From Bacteroidota bacterium (lineage in GTDB: Bacteria; Bacteroidota; Bacteroidia; Chitinophagales; Chitinophagaceae), in NCBI GenBank assembly GCA_023437225.1, contig JAEZGS010000027.1, positions 124,001-188,000 on the forward strand: 64,000 nt of DNA, written 5' to 3'. This document shows positions 16,743 to 25,030 of this stretch, in pieces. Position 1 is the stretch's first letter. Every line of letters starts with the position of its first letter. The translations under genes and the position numbers were made by a program. The notes under the pieces are model-generated. The model made no database searches, was not told where the DNA came from, and saw only the letters and a list, made by a program, of their open reading frames with translations.

Positions 16743-17879
16743 ATGAAACGTTTTGCTGCTTTTCCAATATTCCTTTTGCTTGTTGCTCTTATCTCCTGCA
16801 GCAAGGGATCAACTACTGAAGTTCCTCCCGTTCGACCCGATCCTCCGGTTATCCCGTCCGAAAAAGATTCGGTGATTCCTGACCCCTTAGGTTCAAATTC
16901 AAATCCACGCGCGGAATATCCCGGCTATGTACTTGAATGGTCCGACGAGTTTGACGGCTCATCATTGGATCTTTCAAAATGGTCGTACGAAACGGGCACA
17001 GGTGTGAACGGAGATTTCGGAACCGGCCAGCTTGACCGTGCCACAGACAGGCCGGAGAATGTAAGCATCAAATCAAACGTTCCCAACGCCAATGGAAATG
17101 TGTTAACGATCACTACCGTCAACGCATTTTATATGGATAGGATGTATACCAGTGGTCGCATCAACACAAAAGAAAAAGCAGCATTTGGTCCGGGATACAG
17201 AATTGAAGCAAGGATCAGGGCGAAAGACGTTCGTTACAAAGGACAGGGATTTGCATTTTGGATGATGCCTGCTGAGAAGCCTGATACATTGCCACACATC
17301 ATGTGGCCACAAGGCGGTGAAATAGATATCATGGAATACGTCGGTTCAATTCCCCGATACAATCTTGGAACCGTGCACTACGCCTGGTTTTGGGAGAATA
17401 ATCAGTACAAAGACTGGAATCACGGACATAAGGGAGGCTATTATTCATACTTAAATAAACAGGTGCCGGAAGTAAACCCCTCTTATGGTGATTATCCGGC
17501 TCCAAAAGGAGATCAATCAGCAGGTAGTGAGGCTTTCCATGTTTACCGAATCGATTGGTACAACACCCGCATTGAGTTTGCCATCGACAACAATGTATAT
17601 CACATCCATTATTTCAATGATGGCGATGCATTTGATAGCGGCAACAAAGATGGACAGGACAAGGATGCAAAGGTTACGATGGGCGACAAGCGAATCCTCA
17701 AATCAGAATATTCAAATCACTTCGAAGAGTGGTCACCATTCGAACATAAATTCTATATGATATTGAGCGCTGGTGTCGGTGGTAAGGACAACCAGACCTA
17801 CGGCGGTGCCATTGTTCCTGAAGCTAAATTTCCCTGTGAGACTTATATTGATTGGGTAAGGGTGTATAAGCGGAATTGA
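16743..17879 (+). CDS. GH16 family endo-beta-glucanase lipoprotein (laminarinase-like)
   Basis: A 378-residue protein. The start at 16743 is chosen because it gives the lipoprotein signal MKRFAAFPIFLLLVALISC. A Pro-rich linker follows, then a GH16 jelly-roll. The catalytic motif EIDIME begins at residue 193 (nucleophile E193, acid/base E198), and the domain ends at WVRVYKRN, the usual GH16 C-terminus. GH16 enzymes with this beta-bulge motif mostly cut beta-1,3- or mixed-linked glucans; kappa-carrageenases and agarases are alternatives. The stop codon lies inside the first units of a 7-nt array that continues to the convergent GT2 gene. Confidence 0.9.
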   Translation: MKRFAAFPIFLLLVALISCSKGSTTEVPPVRPDPPVIPSEKDSVIPDPLGSNSNPRAEYPGYVLEWSDEFDGSSLDLSKWSYETGTGVNGDFGTGQLDRATDRPENVSIKSNVPNANGNVLTITTVNAFYMDRMYTSGRINTKEKAAFGPGYRIEARIRAKDVRYKGQGFAFWMMPAEKPDTLPHIMWPQGGEIDIMEYVGSIPRYNLGTVHYAWFWENNQYKDWNHGHKGGYYSYLNKQVPEVNPSYGDYPAPKGDQSAGSEAFHVYRIDWYNTRIEFAIDNNVYHIHYFNDGDAFDSGNKDGQDKDAKVTMGDKRILKSEYSNHFEEWSPFEHKFYMILSAGVGGKDNQTYGGAIVPEAKFPCETYIDWVRVYKRN

Positions 17880-17989
17880 GAATTGGGAATTAGGAACACA
17901 TTCGGAATTCTGAAATGGAAATTGAGAATTGAGAATGAATTGGAAATTTGGTGGATTCTCAATTCTCAATTCTCATTTCTCATTTCTGT
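17871..17989. repeat. 7-nt repeat array between convergent genes (GAGAATT type)
   Basis: Units GAGAATT, GGGAATT and GGAAATT run forward, then the complement CTCAATT and CTCATTT follow. The stop codons of both convergent genes lie inside it. Confidence 0.8.
17920..17971. terminator. Long hairpin, likely bidirectional terminator
   Basis: A perfect 17-bp stem (17920-17936 with 17955-17971) and an 18-base loop, built wholly from 7-nt units and placed between two convergent genes. It lacks a clean T-run and is A/T-rich, so it may act by pairing of convergent transcripts rather than as a classical terminator. Confidence 0.5.
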
Positions 17990-18861
17990 AACGCTTCGTA
18001 TCTCAGGAGCTTGTAGAGTTGCAGCATTCCCATCGTCCCATATCCATTGCGAAGGGCCCTGTTCAATGGTTTTAGCAGCCAGGGTTGTAGCAGCATATTT
18101 AAGCCGCTGGCTTTTACCTTTTCATACAGCCCCAGCAGGCGCACATGATCTGTCATTCCTGGTATTCTCGAGATTTTCTGCAGATGTGTGAGTCCTTCAT
18201 CAGTTAGTTGAAGAAATCGCTCATTCGTTTCCAGGTGCATATTCACTACTGGATTATCGATATGGACAATCGGAATTCCATTCTGTTTCATTACAAAGCC
18301 AAACATGGTGTCTTCATGCCCGTAACCCCGAAGCGTTTCATCAAAAGGAAATTTTTCGAGCAGCTCTCTTCTTACAATGAAGTTGTTGGTGTGAAAACTG
18401 CGATAGGGATCGCGCGACCTCTGCACCGAGGGTTGACTTTCAATCTTTCTTCCATAAGTCCATCTGAGCATCGTTTCCCTGGGAGGTCTCTCTGCCTGGT
18501 ATACACGTCCCCCACACCAAACTGCCTGTCCCTCCGGATGCAACACTGAAGCATATCTTGCGAGGTACCGATCGGATTGTGGCATGCAATCACAATCCAT
18601 GAACAAAAGAAACCTGTAGTTTGCATACTCGAGAAATCGGTTACGGATTGCAGCGCGACCGATATTTTCAGGAAGCTCGATATATTGATCTGCCAATTGC
18701 TTATGAAATGAGTTTGCCTGTCTGAATTCAGATGTTGATGCATCGTCAATTACCAGGATCTCTGCGGACACCTTCAGTGTTGCAACCTGTGCATACAGTG
18801 CTTTTAGCAATGGTGCTATGTTATAATTGTAGACAGGTATGCAGACAGATATCATGCTCAA
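17980..18861 (-). CDS. Family 2 glycosyltransferase
   Basis: A 293-residue cytoplasmic GT-A enzyme that should move a sugar from a nucleotide donor. It begins ISVCIPVYNYN, has ILVIDDAS as the nucleotide-binding strand and LLFMDCDCMP as the DxD-type metal site, and further on RRELLEKFPFDE and the GHEDTMFGF motif of GT2 enzymes. The start is 18 bases downstream of the Rieske gene, so the two are probably cotranscribed. Acceptor unknown. The stop TGA lies within a GAAATGA repeat unit. Confidence 0.9.
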   Translation of the reverse strand: MSMISVCIPVYNYNIAPLLKALYAQVATLKVSAEILVIDDASTSEFRQANSFHKQLADQYIELPENIGRAAIRNRFLEYANYRFLLFMDCDCMPQSDRYLARYASVLHPEGQAVWCGGRVYQAERPPRETMLRWTYGRKIESQPSVQRSRDPYRSFHTNNFIVRRELLEKFPFDETLRGYGHEDTMFGFVMKQNGIPIVHIDNPVVNMHLETNERFLQLTDEGLTHLQKISRIPGMTDHVRLLGLYEKVKASGLNMLLQPWLLKPLNRALRNGYGTMGMLQLYKLLRYEALQK

Positions 18862-18879
18862 AGTTATTTAATGTGCCAG

Positions 18880-19188
18880 TCAGAGTTCAATCCATAATCC
18901 ATCTTCTTTAAGTTCGATAGGGTAGGTACGGAGCCGGTATCCTTCACAGCCGCTATCCCGACCATGTTTCAGGCTGAAACGATAATTGTGAACCGGGCAA
19001 ACGATATTGCCTTTAACATCAACAAACCCGTGCTCCAGCGAAGCACTGGCGTGTGGACACCGCTCTGCAAACGCAAAATACCTGCCTCCATATTGTGTTA
19101 TACAAATGGATCTGCCATCAATATGTACGAGTGCAATGCCTTTCTCGTTGAAGCTGAGGCTCGAAACCGGTATTAGAAGTTTGTTCAT
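18880..19188 (-). CDS. Rieske [2Fe-2S] ferredoxin-like protein
   Basis: A 102-residue soluble Rieske-type protein. The cluster motifs are CPHA (about residues 44-47) and CPVH about 18 residues later, giving the two Cys and two His ligands. It lacks a signal peptide and any oxygenase domain. Single-domain proteins like this serve as electron carriers, often for oxygenases or nitrite reductase; the partner is not evident here. Cotranscribed with the GT2 gene downstream. Confidence 0.9.
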   Translation of the reverse strand: MNKLLIPVSSLSFNEKGIALVHIDGRSICITQYGGRYFAFAERCPHASASLEHGFVDVKGNIVCPVHNYRFSLKHGRDSGCEGYRLRTYPIELKEDGLWIEL

Positions 19189-19354
19189 TTAATAGTTGCA
19201 TATGCAATTTATGGTATCAACAAGTATTGAAAAAGCTCTAGGCATTTCCACCTATTTATATTAATCGCGCGCTTAATGCGTTATAATACCGCGTATTCCG
19301 TAATAATTTCAATGATGTACTGCAATAGCGGTACAATGAAACTCCATCTCCTAC

Positions 19355-22300
19355 ATGAAGAAACGAATAATTGGGATAGCCATTTTATCCGCACTGCTAT
19401 TTGTGTCGATAGCATTAATATTATGGCAAAGCGAGAGTAAATCCAACGCTACCAAACTTGCCATTCACCACTCTGGCCTGGTTCACCAGGGATTGCGCGA
19501 TGTCCTGGTTCTTGTTTCCCAATCAGAATCTTATAGTCGCAGTTACGTCCTCTCAGGCAATAAAGTATTTCTCGAGAAAGTACAGGAAGTAAATGACCAG
19601 ATTCAACCCAAGCTCCAATACGTCATTCCATTGACGACGGATAAGCTTCAACGTGAAGCAATGAGTAAGGTTGTAATGCTCATTGGTCAGAAAGTACAAT
19701 TGAACGATGAGTTGATTGAAAAATCGCTTGTATCGCTGGATGCTGCCAGGTTGCAGGTAAATTCTCTTAAAGGCAAGGTATTATTTGATGAGATCAACGA
19801 CCTCTTTAATTATGTTTCACAACGTGAATACGTTGCACTTGCACTGAAGCTTAAGGACCTGCACCATCAACGCCAGTTATGGAATGTACTGATGGTATTC
19901 CTGGGATTCTCGTTTCTTGCATTGATCGCCTACCTGCTGCGTGGTGCACTGAAAGATTATCATGAAGTAAAACGATTGGAAACAATTCAGCACTTCATGG
20001 TGAACAGCAATAAAAATGGATTCATACTTATTGATACTCAAAATAAGCTGGTGTCATTTAATGATGCCGCACTGCGTTGTATCGTAGATGATGTAAGCCG
20101 GATACCGGTGACAGGTAGTGACGTGCTTCAATATCTTCCCGCTGGGCATAGTGAGGCCATTTCCAGGGCGATCGAGCAGGCTAAAGATGGCGAGAAAACA
20201 AAGTTACTCGTTGACGTTGCCAGCCAGAACAAAGTTCGGTATTATTCATTCACATTTTATCCGATAGTCTTCAACGGCGCTATCATCTACGTGAATATCG
20301 TCTCGCATGAAATAACAGAAACACGCCAGCGTGAAATTGAACTACAGGAATACAAGAACAAAACAAATGCATTACTCGAAAGCACACATGAAGCCATATT
20401 TCTATTAAGTAAAACTGGTGAGGTTCAATTAATGAATAAAATGGCCCCCAGGTTACTCGATATTTTATACAGCAAGAAAGTTGAGGTGGGCCAGCATTTT
20501 GAAGATGTTTTTACCGGTGAAGGGCGACAAATATTTCGTGAATCGTTTGGACGCGCGGCAAATGGAGAAAGAGTTGAATTGGAACTGCCGATCCGTATTG
20601 AAGGCAAGCTCTTGTGGTTCATGGTGATCATATCACCAGTAATGGCCGATAATGGCGAGATCACAGGAATGAGTGTCATATCAGTAGACATCACTGAAAA
20701 GAAGCGCTCTGAAAAAGCAATCCAGAGATCGGAGCAAATGCTTCGCTCGCTGATCAATAGTGTGCAGGATGCATTCCTCATGATGGATCCGAACCATAAC
20801 ATCCTTGTGATGAATGAACCGGCGAGACTTATTGTGAACCAGGTTATCGGTTATGACGTGAAGATAGGAGAACCCCTTCTCCCACACTTAACAGGCGTAC
20901 ATACGGAGCGACTGTTAAAGCAATCTCTACGTTGCCTGAAAGGCGAATTTTTCCAAAGTGTAGAAGAAGCAGCTGCCGGCGATATGGAATTTTGGCTGCG
21001 TTCAAGCTGGGGTCCCGTGTACAATGCTAAAGGGGAGATCTTCGGATACAGTTTATATATGGTGGATGTCACGCAGGAAAAAAAGCGCCAGGAAGAACTT
21101 CTCAAGGCGCGTGAAATGGCCGAGAATGCAGAAAAGCTTCAACAGCAGTTCCTGGCGAATATGAGCCACGAAATTCGAACTCCGCTTAATGGAATCGTGG
21201 GAATGGCCAACCTGCTTTCAAAAACTGATCTCGATCCAACTCAGAAACATTACATGGATGTAGTCCGATATTCATCTGATAACCTTTTGGTGTTGATCAA
21301 CGATATACTGGACCTGTCAAAGATCAAGGCCAACAAATTCCATGTTGACAATGTAAACTTCAATATCTACGACCTTTTGCGCAATGCGTCCGCATCTTTT
21401 CAGGCTAGAGCGGAAGACAAAGGACTTCAGTTCTCGGTTTCTGTAAATCCTTACATTTCAAAAAACTTGTGTGGCGATCCTCACCGACTTGTGCAGGTGC
21501 TGAATAACCTGCTGGGCAATGCATTGAAGTTTACTCCTGGCGGTTTCATCAAACTGGAAGCAAGAATAAAGGAGCGTGCCGAAGACAGGGAAGTGCTTGA
21601 ATTCATCGTTTCAGACTCCGGCATAGGAATCGCCGAAGATCAACTGCAGAATGTGTTTGAAGCGTTTGCACAGGAGGAATCATCCATTTCTAAAACTTAT
21701 GGAGGCACCGGGCTTGGTCTCGCCATCTGCAAACATCTCGTTGAACTGCAGGGGGGATCCATACATGTCACAAGTGAGAAAGGCGTTGGAACGCAATTCA
21801 CATTTACGATTCCATATAAAGTGATCCGGGAAGAAGTGATGCTCGATTTGCCAAAGCCGCAGGCCGTTAACGAAAAAGCTGGGGAGCGAAAGACATATCC
21901 AGGAAAGCGCGTGCTAATCATTGAAGATAATGAGATCAATCAAAAGGTCCTGGCATTAAACCTTCGCCAGTTCGACATTGAAGTGCATTCAGCAATGGAC
22001 GGACAGGAAGGTGTGGATTTGCTTAGGAAGGATTCCAATTTTGATATGGTGCTTCTTGATCTTCGCATGCCGCGAATGGATGGAATGGAAGTTCTGCGAA
22101 TTGTTAGAAATGAGTTGAAATTATCGCTGCCGATTGTGGTGCTTACTGCAAGTGTATTGAAGAACGAAAAGATACATTGTTATGAGCTTGGTGCAAATGA
22201 TTATATGGCGAAGCCTTTCTCGCAAGCACAAATAGAAAGCTGTCTCGAGCGATTTTTCAGTAGTAACGCAAACAGCCAGCCCGTTGAATTCACGTCGATC

Positions 22301-22684
22301 GAAGACGAGTCATCATCCATCAAATATTCATTTGACAATTTGCGTGCATTGAACGACAAGGAAAGTGTGCGTTCGTTATTGGATCAGTTTGGCAGGCATG
22401 TGCCGGAAGCATTACATGAATTAGAAACCCTGGCTGCAGATAAACAGTGGAAGGAAGTTGCTCAGAAGGTCCATAAACTCAAAAGCAGTTTCGGTATTGT
22501 TTACATCAATTCGATCTTCGAATTACTGCAACAAGTGGAGGTGGCAATAAAGATTGAAAATGATCCTTCTGACGTACTGCGCAAGATCACTAAAGCCCGG
22601 AATCTGTTTAATAAGTATTACCCTTCGATCGAAGAAAATGTTCATGAAACGATGGGGCTGAGTTTACAGGATGCAGCATGTTGA
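19355..22684 (+). CDS. Hybrid sensor histidine kinase with REC and HPt domains
   Basis: A 1109-residue membrane sensor. An N-terminal helix and a CHASE3-like periplasmic domain (SESYSRSYVLSGN near residue 55) end at a second membrane helix around 178-196. Three PAS-like segments follow. The kinase has its phospho-acceptor His at residue 605 (MSHEIRTPLNG) and an ATP domain with NNLLGNALKFTP, DSGIGI and GTGLGLAI. A receiver domain (VLIIEDNE; phospho-acceptor D902 in LLDLRMPRMDG) and a C-terminal HPt domain (H1040 in VHKLKSS) complete a full phosphorelay in one chain. No DNA-binding partner is adjacent. Its 3' end borders a long array of 7- and 8-nt repeats. Confidence 0.93.
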   Translation: MKKRIIGIAILSALLFVSIALILWQSESKSNATKLAIHHSGLVHQGLRDVLVLVSQSESYSRSYVLSGNKVFLEKVQEVNDQIQPKLQYVIPLTTDKLQREAMSKVVMLIGQKVQLNDELIEKSLVSLDAARLQVNSLKGKVLFDEINDLFNYVSQREYVALALKLKDLHHQRQLWNVLMVFLGFSFLALIAYLLRGALKDYHEVKRLETIQHFMVNSNKNGFILIDTQNKLVSFNDAALRCIVDDVSRIPVTGSDVLQYLPAGHSEAISRAIEQAKDGEKTKLLVDVASQNKVRYYSFTFYPIVFNGAIIYVNIVSHEITETRQREIELQEYKNKTNALLESTHEAIFLLSKTGEVQLMNKMAPRLLDILYSKKVEVGQHFEDVFTGEGRQIFRESFGRAANGERVELELPIRIEGKLLWFMVIISPVMADNGEITGMSVISVDITEKKRSEKAIQRSEQMLRSLINSVQDAFLMMDPNHNILVMNEPARLIVNQVIGYDVKIGEPLLPHLTGVHTERLLKQSLRCLKGEFFQSVEEAAAGDMEFWLRSSWGPVYNAKGEIFGYSLYMVDVTQEKKRQEELLKAREMAENAEKLQQQFLANMSHEIRTPLNGIVGMANLLSKTDLDPTQKHYMDVVRYSSDNLLVLINDILDLSKIKANKFHVDNVNFNIYDLLRNASASFQARAEDKGLQFSVSVNPYISKNLCGDPHRLVQVLNNLLGNALKFTPGGFIKLEARIKERAEDREVLEFIVSDSGIGIAEDQLQNVFEAFAQEESSISKTYGGTGLGLAICKHLVELQGGSIHVTSEKGVGTQFTFTIPYKVIREEVMLDLPKPQAVNEKAGERKTYPGKRVLIIEDNEINQKVLALNLRQFDIEVHSAMDGQEGVDLLRKDSNFDMVLLDLRMPRMDGMEVLRIVRNELKLSLPIVVLTASVLKNEKIHCYELGANDYMAKPFSQAQIESCLERFFSSNANSQPVEFTSIEDESSSIKYSFDNLRALNDKESVRSLLDQFGRHVPEALHELETLAADKQWKEVAQKVHKLKSSFGIVYINSIFELLQQVEVAIKIENDPSDVLRKITKARNLFNKYYPSIEENVHETMGLSLQDAAC

Positions 22685-22689
22685 TTAAC

Positions 22690-22822
22690 AGAAAGCGGAA
22701 AGCAGAAAGCGGGAAGCGGATCTTTACCAGAAAGCGGAATGCGGAAAGCGGAGGAACCGATAAACGGAGAAACAGATAAACAGATAAACGGAGAAAAAGA
22801 TATACGGAGAAACGGAGAAACC
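22690..22822. repeat. 7-nt repeat array (GGAAAGC then GGAGAAAC type)
   Basis: Units AGAAAGC, GGAAAGC, AGAAAGC, GGGAAGC, an 11-base spacer (GGATCTTTACC), then AGAAAGC, GGAATGC, GGAAAGC, drifting into GATAAAC/GGAGAAAC units of 7-8 bases. It starts 6 bases after the stop of the hybrid kinase. Confidence 0.85.
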
Positions 22823-22836
22823 GAACTCTGTATTCA

Positions 22837-22968
22837 GCATTAGCATATTAGCACGCTATCACACTAGCACACTAGCATATTAGCACACTAGCACATTAGC
22901 ACATTTCCACATTAGCATATTAATCATATTAGCACACTAGCACACTAGCATACTAGCGTATTAATACA
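22837..22968. repeat. 8-nt repeat array (AGCACACT/AGCATATT type)
   Basis: About 15 units of period 8, chiefly AGCACACT, AGCATATT and AGCACATT, directly adjoining the array before it and running through the stop codon of hflX (22961-22963). It is the only clear 8-base array in the window. Confidence 0.85.
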
Positions 22969-24151
22969 GGAACTCCGACTTATACGGATACCGTATCCGG
23001 TACAACTCCTTTACTTTATTGAGGATGACATTTCGTAATTCTTCAACATTCGTTTTCTCCAATGCCGAAATAAAAACGCAGTTGCCATTGGTCTCGCGTT
23101 CCCATTTTTCTTTAAGGTCATTGAGTATCTCTTGTCGCACTTCATCATCTAACCATGGATCAAAAGTATTTTTCTCATAAAGATCCATTTTGTTGAAAAT
23201 GGTTATTGTCGGCTTATCAAATGCCTTTAATTCCTGCAATGTTTTATTTACCACTCCTAGCTGATCTTCATATGCAGGATGCGATGTGTCTACCACATGC
23301 ATCAATATGTCTGCCTCCCTTACTTCATCGAGCGTACTTTTGAAGCTCTCCACCAGGTGGTGGGGGAGTTTGCGAATAAATCCTACCGTATCGCTTAGAA
23401 GAAATGGGGTTGTTTCAAACACTACTTTCCTGGTTGTGGTATCAAGTGTTGCAAACAGTTTGTTTTCCGCAAATACCTCGCTCTTGCTGAGCAGGTTCAT
23501 GATGGTAGACTTACCCACATTCGTATATCCAACGAGTGCAACGCGAATAAACTCACCGCGATCTTTTCGTTGTACAAATGCCTGTTTATCGATCTCTGCA
23601 AGGCGGCGTCTCAGCAAAGAGATCTTCTCCTTTACAATACGACGGTCGGTTTCGATCTCCGTTTCACCAGGTCCCCTGGTACCGATACCACCACCGAGTC
23701 GCTCAAGGTGTTTCCACATACCTCTTAACCGCGGCAGAATATACTGGTACTGGGCCAGTTCAACCTGCGTCTTCGCCTGTGCTGTTTTAGCTCTTCGAGC
23801 GAAAATATCCAGGATAAGATCGGACCTATCAATCGTCTTAATACCCAGCTCTTTTTCAATGTTGGAAATCTGTGATCCGCTAAGCTCATCGTCAAAGATG
23901 GCCAGTTTTATTTCCTTCCCCAGCACATATTGTTTGATCTCTTCCAGCTTGCCCTTTCCTACGAAAGTGCGACTGTCAGGATGTGCAAGTTTTTGTACAA
24001 AGCGTTTTGTTGCTTTTGCTCCTGCTGTCTCGGCAAGAAATGCAAGTTCATCCAGGTACTCACGCACCTGGTGTTCTGTTTGTTCTTTATGTATAAGGCC
24101 TACAAGGATGGCCTTTTCTTCGTGTTGTACTACTGGTGTCTTATCAAGCAT
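22961..24151 (-). CDS. hflX: GTPase HflX
   Basis: A 396-residue cytoplasmic GTPase that binds and splits stalled ribosomes in characterised species. The N-terminal HflX domain has the glycine-rich segment GGGIGTRGPGETEIETDRR. The G domain has G1 GYTNVGKST, G3 DTVGF and G4 NKMD. The short C-terminus is typical for Bacteroidota. Its start is 20 bases after the stop of the barrel gene upstream. The 3' end overlaps an 8-nt repeat array. Confidence 0.95.
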   Translation of the reverse strand: MLDKTPVVQHEEKAILVGLIHKEQTEHQVREYLDELAFLAETAGAKATKRFVQKLAHPDSRTFVGKGKLEEIKQYVLGKEIKLAIFDDELSGSQISNIEKELGIKTIDRSDLILDIFARRAKTAQAKTQVELAQYQYILPRLRGMWKHLERLGGGIGTRGPGETEIETDRRIVKEKISLLRRRLAEIDKQAFVQRKDRGEFIRVALVGYTNVGKSTIMNLLSKSEVFAENKLFATLDTTTRKVVFETTPFLLSDTVGFIRKLPHHLVESFKSTLDEVREADILMHVVDTSHPAYEDQLGVVNKTLQELKAFDKPTITIFNKMDLYEKNTFDPWLDDEVRQEILNDLKEKWERETNGNCVFISALEKTNVEELRNVILNKVKELYRIRYPYKSEFLY

Positions 24152-24171
24152 GTATTGCTATATTTTCCGGA

Positions 24172-24933
24172 TTATAATCCAGAAATAGTCATACCAATCT
24201 GGTATGGTCGGATATTCGGACCGAATCCTTCTTTAATGAAATTGTTTAGCTGGTAAGCTCCGAAGAGTCCGAAATTGCCATAGCCTACCCTTACTGTTCC
24301 GGCAAGCCTTGTTCCGTTGAAGAAACGTTTTGATTTCTCCTTTTGAACGATGGTCAGTGTTGCCTGGTCATTCGCATTCTCAACGATCTTACCTTTTGTT
24401 GATGCTGCCAGCAGCGTCCCAATCTTTACGCCCACAGCGATCTTCCAGCTTTTATTGCTGTTCTCTGGATTGAATAAATAGCGCAATTCAAGCGGTGCTT
24501 CCAGGTATGAGGTGAGCAACTTGTACTTTTTATAGTGCGTAGTGTCAGAAACATCTGCAAAGTCCAGTTGTGTTTTAGTGCGACCTGCTATATCTATATA
24601 AGTTTCATCAAAATAAATATTGCTGGTTGAGAAACCTACGCCAAGCGCCACACTAAAATTGGGTGCTGTCTTGAACGGCATATCGTACATCACGTAAATG
24701 TTGAATCCGCGTGACAGCCCTTTCAGTTTCATGGTATCGGTCTTATTTGCCCATCCGTCTGATGAAAGCTGGATCATAAAATGATCATTGGCCCGGTTAT
24801 TCAAATTTATCGGGTTCATCCTTTTTCGTGGAGTGGGTTCCGGCAAATTAGTAATTGAGGCAGCACTATCAACCTGTGCATAAGAAGCGATGGCCATGAA
24901 AGCAGCTATAGTCAGCGCAGCGAATTTTTTCAT
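24172..24933 (-). CDS. Outer-membrane beta-barrel family protein
   Basis: About 253 residues starting at MKKFAAL (24933); an ATG six bases earlier is possible. The signal peptide ends near SYAQ. The rest alternates hydrophobic and polar residues in strands, with the terminal strand PYQIGMTISGL ending in a hydrophobic residue, as in the OMP_b-brl family of Bacteroidota. Segments such as YLEAPLELRYLF and TVRVGYGNFGLFGAYQLN are typical of those barrels. Substrate or partner not recognisable. It is 92 bases downstream of the usher-like gene and may or may not belong to that locus. Confidence 0.75.
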   Translation of the reverse strand: MKKFAALTIAAFMAIASYAQVDSAASITNLPEPTPRKRMNPINLNNRANDHFMIQLSSDGWANKTDTMKLKGLSRGFNIYVMYDMPFKTAPNFSVALGVGFSTSNIYFDETYIDIAGRTKTQLDFADVSDTTHYKKYKLLTSYLEAPLELRYLFNPENSNKSWKIAVGVKIGTLLAASTKGKIVENANDQATLTIVQKEKSKRFFNGTRLAGTVRVGYGNFGLFGAYQLNNFIKEGFGPNIRPYQIGMTISGL

Positions 24934-25030
24934 AATCATGTAATTGGCGCCAAATTTAGAGCATTACCCGCGAATCTATATTGTTAATTATAGCTAAAAG
25001 CGCCTCAATCCCTCTGTACTGCAATAGGCA

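Noticed and set aside
22837..22968. 8-base array considered as a CRISPR array
   Set aside because: Units are 8 bases without unique spacers and there are no cas genes in the window.
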